Positions 18,592-24,576 of a stretch of DNA of 64,000 nucleotides are shown here, in pieces. Location: contig JAGWIK010000004.1 of the NCBI GenBank assembly GCA_028866275.1, positions 46,024-110,023 on the forward strand, written 5' to 3'. Numbering within the stretch: position 1 is the stretch's first letter; each line of letters begins with the position of its first letter. This DNA is from Alphaproteobacteria bacterium (GTDB lineage: Bacteria > Pseudomonadota > Alphaproteobacteria > UBA9219). A program made the position numbers and the translations under genes. The notes beneath the pieces were generated by a model. It saw nothing but the letters and a program-made list of their open reading frames with translations. It made no database searches and was not told the DNA's origin.

Positions 18592-19767
18592 ATGTCTCGG
18601 TTCAAGCAAATTGCGCGGTTTCTTGCGGTGTTTTCGTTGATCCTGGGGATGACGCATTATTACCTCTATCAGAGAATTGCCTATTATCTGGAACTTGGGG
18701 CGGGCGCGCGGGTGATCCTTGGCTGCGGGCTTGCCTGTTTGGCGGTGGCGACTGCGCTGGGCCTTCCATTGACACGGTCGTTGCCGCGTTGGGCCGCGAC
18801 ATTGGTTTCGTGGGTTGTTTATCTCTGGATGGGTGTCTGGTTTTTGCTGTTCATCGGCTTTCTGGCGACCGACATTCTCTGGTTGTCGTTAAATCTTCTG
18901 TTTCCCCACGCGATTTTTGAGCCGTCTGCCTGTTTACAGGAAGGGTTCGGTATTGCCGCTATCGGGTTGACCGTTGGTCTGAGTCTTTATGCGGTATGGA
19001 ATGGGTTGCGCCCCGTTCGTATTCGTCCGGTTTCTGTAACTTTGAAAAAGATGTCGCCGGAATTAAATGGTTTGCGCATCGCGCAAATCACCGACTTGCA
19101 CATAGGATCCATGCTGGGCGACAAATGGCTTGGTCAGGTCGTGGACAGGGTCAATGCGCTTGACGTTGATGTGATCGCGATTACGGGGGATCTGGTGGAC
19201 GGGTCTTTGCAATCCTTGCGACGCCATGTGGCTCCGTTAGGCGCGCTGCGCGCCAGACACGGCGTTTATTTCGTGACCGGCAATCACGAATATTATTCCG
19301 GCGTCACCGAATGGTGCGATTACATTCAAAGTCTGGGCATTACCGTTCTGCGCAATCAGCGCAAATCCATCATCATCAATGGAAAAATAATCGACATAGC
19401 GGGTGTCGACGATTGGTACAGCAACCACTTTCCCGGCGAAGGGCATGATTTAAACGCGGCGCTGGCCGGGCGCGATACGGATGCGCCCGTCATTTTGTTG
19501 GCGCATCAGCCGAAAGCGATGGATCAGGCGGCGCAGCAAGGGGTGGATTTGCAATTGTCAGGCCACACGCATGCCGGCCAAATATGGCCGTTCAATTATC
19601 TGGTTTATCTGCAGCAGCCCATTCATCATGGGCTTTTCCAGCACGAGACGAGCGATCTGCAGGTTTATGTCAGCGCAGGAACCGGTTTCTGGGGACCGCC
19701 GATGCGTCTGGGCACTTCTGCCGAGATAACGCACATCATTTTGCAATCCGGCAAACAGGGAACATAA
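18592..19767 (+). CDS. Membrane-anchored metallophosphoesterase
   Basis: 391 residues. Four membrane helices fill the first 150 residues. A calcineurin-like phosphoesterase domain follows, with D-L-H-I-G, G-D-L-V-D-G, G-N-H-E-Y-Y, an H-Q-P-K segment and G-H-T-H-A-G-Q, the complete set of dinuclear metal ligands. This is the YkuE/YaeI-like type; such enzymes may act on membrane lipids or nucleotides, but the substrate here is unknown. ATG 18592 begins just before the first hydrophobic helix; upstream sequence to the tRNA is non-coding. Confidence 0.88.
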   Translation: MSRFKQIARFLAVFSLILGMTHYYLYQRIAYYLELGAGARVILGCGLACLAVATALGLPLTRSLPRWAATLVSWVVYLWMGVWFLLFIGFLATDILWLSLNLLFPHAIFEPSACLQEGFGIAAIGLTVGLSLYAVWNGLRPVRIRPVSVTLKKMSPELNGLRIAQITDLHIGSMLGDKWLGQVVDRVNALDVDVIAITGDLVDGSLQSLRRHVAPLGALRARHGVYFVTGNHEYYSGVTEWCDYIQSLGITVLRNQRKSIIINGKIIDIAGVDDWYSNHFPGEGHDLNAALAGRDTDAPVILLAHQPKAMDQAAQQGVDLQLSGHTHAGQIWPFNYLVYLQQPIHHGLFQHETSDLQVYVSAGTGFWGPPMRLGTSAEITHIILQSGKQGT

Positions 19768-19789
19768 ATTCCGGCGTTACGCCCGGCGG

Positions 19790-20113
19790 TTAGGCCCGGC
19801 TGTGGGCCGCGAAGCGGATGAAGTCTTCAAGATGGCGTTTCAAACGACGTTGCGTTGTTTCGTCGGTCAGCGCGCCTGCATCATCAAATTTCTGCTCGAT
19901 CATCGGAACCAGCATTTCATGCGAGATATGAATGCGCGAGAGAGTCGAGTCCAGAATCAGTTTTAAATGCGCTTGCGCGCGCGCGCCGCCAACGGGGCCG
20001 CCACTTTGTGTGACAAAGGTAACGGGCTTGTCTTTTAACGGCGAGGCGAAGGCCGGACGCGACGCCCAGTCAATGGCGTTTTTCAATACGGCCGGAATGC
20101 TGTGATTATTCTG
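19790..20113 (-). pseudogene. NAD(P)H-dependent FMN reductase, 3' fragment
   Basis: About 108 codons remain, beginning at N-H-S-I-P-A-V-L-K-N-A-I-D-W-A-S-R-P. This is the conserved middle of the flavodoxin-like NADPH:FMN reductase family, normally preceded by T-P-E-Y. Next come P-V-T-F-V-T-Q-S-G-G-P-V-G-G-A-R-A-Q and the family-like C-terminus. The FMN phosphate-binding N-terminal half is missing. Reading further upstream gives unrelated sequence antisense to the neighbouring LysR fragment. The break falls near 20104-20113. Confidence 0.75.
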
Positions 20114-20626
20114 GCCGACGCTGTTGATGTCGCAATCCGTGTCGGTGTTCCCGAAGATTCCGGCCTTATCCACAAGCATCTGGCTGCTTGTCCGATCGTG
20201 CCGGTGGCTTCTCCCGACTATATTCGGCGTTACGGCGCGCCGCAAACACCCCGTGATCTGCGCAATCACCGTATGATCGCCTATGCCTTGCATGGGGGTG
20301 TCAGCGAATGGAAATACAAGGACAAGAACGGCAAGATCGGCGTTTTTCGCAGCGAAGGTGTTTTTCGCGCCAATACGGCGGAAATGATGTTGCAGGCGGC
20401 ACTTGATTCTGTCGGCATCGCTTTGCTGCCCCTTTTTTCTGCGCATGGCTATGTGCAATCGAAGCAATTGATCCGTATTTTGCCCGACTGCACAACGGAA
20501 CCTGTGCGAACGATTTTTGCGCTTGCACCGCCCAATCGTTATCGCGCGGCGAAAGTCCGGTTGTTTCTCGATTGGCTTGCGCAGGCGTGCAAGGCCATGC
20601 CGTGGGAGATTGATCCCGATGTCTGA
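20102..20626 (+). pseudogene. LysR-type regulator, effector-domain fragment without HTH
   Basis: 174 codons covering only the C-terminal half of a LysR-type transcriptional regulator: D-V-A-I-R-V-G-V-P-E-D-S-G-L-I, C-P-I-V-P-V-A-S-P-D-Y-I-R-R-Y-G and the G-I-A-L-L-P region. The winged helix-turn-helix and linker helix are gone. The fragment begins at the same place where the opposite-strand FMN reductase breaks off. Any product would lack DNA binding. A formal GTG exists at 20102, but no ribosome site is apparent. Confidence 0.75.
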
Positions 20627-20669
20627 CACATTGGGCGGTCCGTCCATCTGGGCGTTTCGTGATAACGGC

Positions 20670-20696
20670 TTGACAGGCTTTCATGATAATGATAAT
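20670..20696 (+). promoter_or_regulatory. Putative hemP promoter
   Basis: A perfect -35 hexamer TTGACA (20670-20675) is followed after 15 bases by GATAAT (20691-20696), five of six matches to the -10 consensus. The -10 lies inside the Fur box, so bound Fur would block RNA polymerase. The 15-base spacing is shorter than ideal. Confidence 0.55.
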
Positions 20697-20703
20697 CATT
20701 ATC
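20685..20703. promoter_or_regulatory. Fur box, perfect 19-bp consensus
   Basis: The sequence GATAATGATAATCATTATC is identical to the classical 19-bp Fur (iron box) consensus. It is a palindrome about the central A and extends one further base pair on each side. It lies 28-46 bases upstream of the hemP start and overlaps the likely -10 element, so iron-loaded Fur should repress hemP and the genes cotranscribed with it. Many alphaproteobacteria use Irr or RirA instead, which makes so perfect a Fur box notable. Confidence 0.88.
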
Positions 20704-20730
20704 AATATTGTTAGACGGTAGACCTCATGG

Positions 20731-20916
20731 ATGAAGCCTTCGATGATGTCTCAAACACAGACAACAGGGCGGAAAGTGCGTTCAATCGAGATCATCAACC
20801 AACGGATAACCAGCGATGCGCTTTTTAATAAATTGCGCGAACTCGTTATTCAGCACGCAGGTGAAGACTACAGGTTGCGCATTACCGCCAACAACAAGCT
20901 GATCTTGACCAAATAG
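20731..20916 (+). CDS. hemP: Hemin uptake protein HemP
   Basis: 61 residues from ATG 20731; ATGs at 20743 and 20746 are equally possible starts. The C-terminal half carries the HemP signature I-T-S-D-A-L-F-x-K-L-R-E-L-V-I-Q-H-A-G-E followed by D-Y-R-L-R-I-T-A-N-N-K-L-I-L-T-K. HemP proteins are small, iron-repressed and usually sit beside haem receptors or haem transport genes; in some bacteria they activate haem receptor genes. No TonB-dependent receptor or haem transporter lies in this window. The Fur box directly upstream fits iron-starvation induction. Confidence 0.85.
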   Translation: MKPSMMSQTQTTGRKVRSIEIINQRITSDALFNKLRELVIQHAGEDYRLRITANNKLILTK

Positions 20917-21035
20917 GTCAGGGCTTAGCCTAGCCCGCCATCCAGCCAGCCCCATCAACGGGCAAGCCAGACAGCCAGCAAAAACACAAAACACGGAAGA
21001 AGGGTTGCCCCCTTTCGCCGCTGATGGAGTTTTGC

Positions 21036-21383
21036 ATGATTGAATGTCGACTTGCCGCGTCAAAGGCCCCTGTCACTATCGAACCGCCGCCTTCCGAGTT
21101 GCGGCGCGTTGTACAAATTCTGCGCGATACTTACGAAACACTTGATCTGCGCATCGAAACCACATTAGCCGCTGCCGGGAATGATTTTCTTGCGGCGATG
21201 CCGGAAATAGAAACGCATAGGGAAGAAATGCGGCAATTTATTATCTCGCTTATCGATAATTTGCGTCCGCAAATCGACGGGACTTTATCCCAGCCGATCC
21301 TGCTGTATCTGGCGTTTCATGATGAATACGACCTTGCGCAGCCGTTTCCGTCGCATGCACAAAACAAAGGATCCGCGCAATGA
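21036..21383 (+). CDS. 115-residue hypothetical protein in the hemP operon
   Basis: The product is mostly helical by eye, for example S-E-L-R-R-V-V-Q-I-L-R-D-T-Y-E-T-L-D-L-R-I-E-T and H-R-E-E-M-R-Q-F-I-I-S-L-I-D-N-L. It has no signal peptide and no membrane helix. ATG 21036 follows a GGAG site by 6 bases; a start four codons earlier is less likely. Its stop overlaps the next start (ATGA). No family is recognised. It lies 119 bases after hemP with no obvious terminator between, so Fur control probably extends to it. Confidence 0.65.
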   Translation: MIECRLAASKAPVTIEPPPSELRRVVQILRDTYETLDLRIETTLAAAGNDFLAAMPEIETHREEMRQFIISLIDNLRPQIDGTLSQPILLYLAFHDEYDLAQPFPSHAQNKGSAQ

Positions 21384-23203
21384 CGGCGGCCTTGCAACGT
21401 TCCTTTTCACTGGACGGCAAACGCCTTGATTTCAGCGCGCGGACATTTCCCGCCGGCGAAAACGCGCTTGAACAGGAATCGCCGACACCGGATCAAATCG
21501 CGGCACTTCATAAAGTTATTGCGCAGGCTCAATTGATGGCAACCAGCCTGTCCTATGAATCCGTGGCGGGGCTGGCAAATATGTTGCGATCTATTTCCGG
21601 GTTGCGTCAGGCCCTTGCGGGCGCACAGTCGGCAACCGTTCACGCGGCGGTATCGATTCTCCACGACGATCTGAACGCGTTGAAAAGCGCGAACCCGAAT
21701 AATCCGCAATTGGCTCTTGCGCTATCGGCGCTTAAAGAATGCGTGCCGGAAAAAACAAAAAATGGGCGTATCGTCCGTATGGCCGTTGTGCGCGACAGCA
21801 AGGTTATTCCGTCTGTGTCGGCGGCAAGGCCCGCCATTGACCGCGGGATGGCTGGCACTCGAATTATCCTCTTCAATAAAGCCGCGTTGCAATCGGTGCG
21901 GGCTGCAGAACGTCCGGTTCCTTTCATCCCTTCCCCGTCGAACCGTCCGATCGTTACAGGAGAAGTCGTTTTGTCTGCTCTTGCGAAACCCGAACCCAAA
22001 GAAAAAACATTTCGTGCAAAAGCAGCAATCGGCAAAACCGACCCCAGGTTGTGGGAATCAACCAGCTTGGATTCTGTCGGAGTAAAGTCGCCCGTAACGA
22101 TATTGCCGAACCGGAAAAACGGCCATGCTGTTGCCGCACAGTTGAAGCGAGATCCAGCGCATTCAAAAACTGTCGAACCTGTTTTGGTTCAACCTGTCGG
22201 CGGAAAAGTTGTTGGAGCATCTGCCATCGCTGATCGGACAATCCCATTAGGTGCGGGCAGGCAGAGCGCGGTTTCCAAAGCAGTTATAGACGGAAGACCG
22301 GAAGGTAGAAAGACTTCCCCTGCAGCTTCTATGGCGGCCGAGAGGGTGGCCGCACGCTTGAATGCATCGACGGCGGCAGATAAGAAAATGGACCCGGTCT
22401 TTTCTGCTGCTTTTTCTTCTGCAAATCAAAGCGAAGCAACGCCCCCCGGCTATGGCGGCGTCACCACAACGATGTCAGAAAGAGAAGCGCCGGCCATTAT
22501 GGCGAGGGAGGCTGTCACGCCCGTCTCGACGGTGGTGCGGCCTGTTGCAAAAGCCGCACGAGAACTTCAAGCCGGTACTGCGGAACCCCCAGCAGCGCAG
22601 ATGCGTCATGAAGAAAAGAAAAAGAACGCCGCGAGCAACCACCATACCGTTGTCACAAACCAAGAAACACAAACAGCTGCGCCGGTGGTGGCACAGCATA
22701 CAGGTGCCGCAGACGCCAATAACGTGGTGAAGAAAGAGAAGACGGTTCCTTTGTTCGCCGGAGACATGCGCCTTAATGCGATGACCGGTGCTGCGCCTGC
22801 CGTTTCACCCGTGGCAACGCCACTTTCTCAAACGGCAGGTTCATCAACGCGGGCATGGCCGGTTCAAGCCCCATCTGTCGCGGCGAAGACAGAAAAGCCG
22901 CGTGCAAACGTCCAGACAACGGAAACATCACTATCCGGCGAACAGCGGCGTCGAGCCGAAACGTCTCGCCTGTGGGGTAAAGCAGAAAAACCTTTTATCG
23001 AGACATCGCAAGCCGAGGTGAAAAAGCCTGCCTCTGCCCCGGCAGGCAACGCGGTAAAAAAGACTCAGGGTGAATTCACGCGGGCGGCTCAGGGTGCATG
23101 TGCCGGATGCGGCGGCGGCAATTGCGCCGCCTGCATGCGGCCAATGTCCGCGGACACCAAGAATGTGAACAGACGCTTCGCAACTCTTACGAAAGGGCAG
23201 TAA
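21380..23203 (+). CDS. 607-residue low-complexity protein with C-terminal four-cysteine cluster
   Basis: A helical N-terminal domain (about 1-130) is followed by some 430 residues of Ala/Pro/Lys/Thr-rich sequence that looks disordered. The C-terminus carries C574-A-G-C-G-G-G-N-C-A-A-C585, a CX2CX4CX2C knot able to bind a metal or Fe-S centre, and then ends in a basic tail. No signal peptide or membrane helix is seen. It is coupled to the previous gene by an ATGA overlap and separated from the next by only 4 bases. No family is recognised; the protein could be a scaffold or tether with a terminal metal site. Confidence 0.7.
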   Translation: MTAALQRSFSLDGKRLDFSARTFPAGENALEQESPTPDQIAALHKVIAQAQLMATSLSYESVAGLANMLRSISGLRQALAGAQSATVHAAVSILHDDLNALKSANPNNPQLALALSALKECVPEKTKNGRIVRMAVVRDSKVIPSVSAARPAIDRGMAGTRIILFNKAALQSVRAAERPVPFIPSPSNRPIVTGEVVLSALAKPEPKEKTFRAKAAIGKTDPRLWESTSLDSVGVKSPVTILPNRKNGHAVAAQLKRDPAHSKTVEPVLVQPVGGKVVGASAIADRTIPLGAGRQSAVSKAVIDGRPEGRKTSPAASMAAERVAARLNASTAADKKMDPVFSAAFSSANQSEATPPGYGGVTTTMSEREAPAIMAREAVTPVSTVVRPVAKAARELQAGTAEPPAAQMRHEEKKKNAASNHHTVVTNQETQTAAPVVAQHTGAADANNVVKKEKTVPLFAGDMRLNAMTGAAPAVSPVATPLSQTAGSSTRAWPVQAPSVAAKTEKPRANVQTTETSLSGEQRRRAETSRLWGKAEKPFIETSQAEVKKPASAPAGNAVKKTQGEFTRAAQGACAGCGGGNCAACMRPMSADTKNVNRRFATLTKGQ

Positions 23204-23207
23204 GAAA

Positions 23208-23378
23208 ATGTGCAAAAATATCGGCACACCGCAATGTGCGAATGACTGCGGCAGATGCGACGGCAGGGCCATTCACGCGCCCGACGCCTATCAACGATTT
23301 AAAAAACTGAAATACGCAATGGATGAACGAGGGCAGGCGGTTGCGTTGGAAAATCAAGATTCTGTCGACAATAAATAA
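23208..23378 (+). CDS. 56-residue cysteine-rich protein
   Basis: The product starts M-C-K-N-I-G-T-P-Q-C-A-N-D-C-G-R-C-D-G, with cysteines at 2, 10, 14 and 17 (CX7CX3CX2C). A helical charged stretch R-F-K-K-L-K-Y-A-M-D-E-R follows. It begins 4 bases after the preceding stop and ends 12 bases before the next gene, so the spacing is that of a true operon gene although it is very short. No known family is recognised; clustered cysteines suggest a small metal- or Fe-S-binding protein. Confidence 0.65.
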   Translation: MCKNIGTPQCANDCGRCDGRAIHAPDAYQRFKKLKYAMDERGQAVALENQDSVDNK

Positions 23379-23390
23379 GGGGGGTACAAT

Positions 23391-23723
23391 ATGTATGGCT
23401 TCGTTAGAAAAATCAGCGCGGCGCCGGCCTTATCCGGTTGCGGCGGCTGCGCCGTGAAAAGCGAAGGCAACTGCACGAGCCATTTGACAGCGGCAGCGGC
23501 AATCATCGCGCAAGGATTTGTCGAGGCGAAAATCATGTTTAACCGGCTTGACCCTGAACATGTGGCAATCGTTACCGGTATCCTCGCGGAAGATATTCGT
23601 GACGACAAAAACGGCCATGTCGTTTACGACATTCCAAAAGAGCCAAAGCTGCAAGAGTGGTTTTTCGGGCTCATCGCTCAACGCGTCGCGGCCGGACTGA
23701 ACGCAAACACCCCCTCCAGATAG
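23391..23723 (+). CDS. 110-residue protein with N-terminal cysteine motif
   Basis: Near the N-terminus it shows G-C17-G-G-C20-A-V-K-S-E-G-N-C28, resembling the cysteine segment of the 607-residue neighbour. The rest is an ordinary soluble domain (I-V-T-G-I-L-A-E-D-I-R-D-D-K-N-G and L-Q-E-W-F-F-G-L-I-A-Q-R-V). A purine-rich GGGGGG site precedes the ATG. It is the last gene before a convergent response regulator. No family is recognised; the repeated cysteine theme suggests the island's proteins share a metal-related role. Confidence 0.65.
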   Translation: MYGFVRKISAAPALSGCGGCAVKSEGNCTSHLTAAAAIIAQGFVEAKIMFNRLDPEHVAIVTGILAEDIRDDKNGHVVYDIPKEPKLQEWFFGLIAQRVAAGLNANTPSR

Positions 23724-23779
23724 CCGTAGAGGCGAAGAATGAGGGGCTTATGCACGACAACAGGGTTTAACAAGCATCG

Positions 23780-24541
23780 TCATGTCAAAGTCGGGCAGGC
23801 GTCGATATATTCCTGCAATTTCGCTTTGTGAATGGGCTTCGCCAGAAAACCTTTGGCGCCATGCTGGTGGGTTAGTTTGACATTTTCCAAAGAACTGTCG
23901 GCGCTTAGCATGATGACGTAGGCCTTGGGGTCTATGGCTCTGAGCTGATTCAGAATTTCCTGCCCGCCCAGGCCGGGTAGATGAATATCCAGCAAAACCA
24001 TATCGGGATTGTTTTGTTTGTACGACTCCACAACCCCGCTGCCGTCGGAAACCTCAATAACGTCTCCAAACGGTTTTAGCCCCGCTTTCGCCAGCGTGCG
24101 TATATACATATCGTCATCGGCAATAAGGAATAAATTGCCATCTCTTGCAAGACGCGCAGCATAGAGGGGGCCGTCCTTTGGGTCTGGCGGCGCGATCATA
24201 AGCACCAGCTTTTTCATTCCTTCTTTTGTCGGGGGAACAACCGTCACGTCGCAGGCTTTGGCAGGAAGATGGGCCTTCATTTCGTGAACCAGTTTTTGCG
24301 GGTTGTTGTCTTTGCCCCAGGATATCAGCATAAGAATTTCTGTGCTCTTGCACGGCATGACAACGCCATCATGATCCTTGAACAAGGTGTGCATCAGTTC
24401 CGCGACATCGATATTGGACATGTCTTGTGGCGATGCGTCCTTGATTTTTACTTCCACAATAAGCCATTCGGCCAATTGATATTTGAGCCGGGTCGTGTAT
24501 TCGAGAAATTTTAGCCGTTCGGAAGATGCGATGACGTCCAT
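23780..24541 (-). CDS. Response regulator with unusual N-terminal domain
   Basis: 253 residues. The receiver domain is C-terminal (about 133-250), with the acidic pair in L-I-A-D-D-D, phospho-accepting Asp185 in V-L-L-D-I-H-L-P-G, S in M-L-S-A-D-S and K in F-L-A-K-P-I. The first 125 residues form an unrecognised domain with V-V-M-P-C-K-S-T-E-I-L-M-L-I-S-W-G-K-D. No DNA-binding output is present. It lies 35 bases downstream of the MHYT hybrid kinase on the same strand, so it is probably the last step of that relay. Confidence 0.82.
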   Translation of the reverse strand: MDVIASSERLKFLEYTTRLKYQLAEWLIVEVKIKDASPQDMSNIDVAELMHTLFKDHDGVVMPCKSTEILMLISWGKDNNPQKLVHEMKAHLPAKACDVTVVPPTKEGMKKLVLMIAPPDPKDGPLYAARLARDGNLFLIADDDMYIRTLAKAGLKPFGDVIEVSDGSGVVESYKQNNPDMVLLDIHLPGLGGQEILNQLRAIDPKAYVIMLSADSSLENVKLTHQHGAKGFLAKPIHKAKLQEYIDACPTLT

Positions 24542-24576
24542 GAAGCCCGTGCATTCAAGAAGAGGTTATTCCAATT

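Noticed and set aside
20917..21035. Short CCAGCCAGCC-like repeats after hemP as a terminator or second regulatory site
   Set aside because: The repeats are irregular and no strong stem with a T run could be drawn, so read-through from hemP is assumed.
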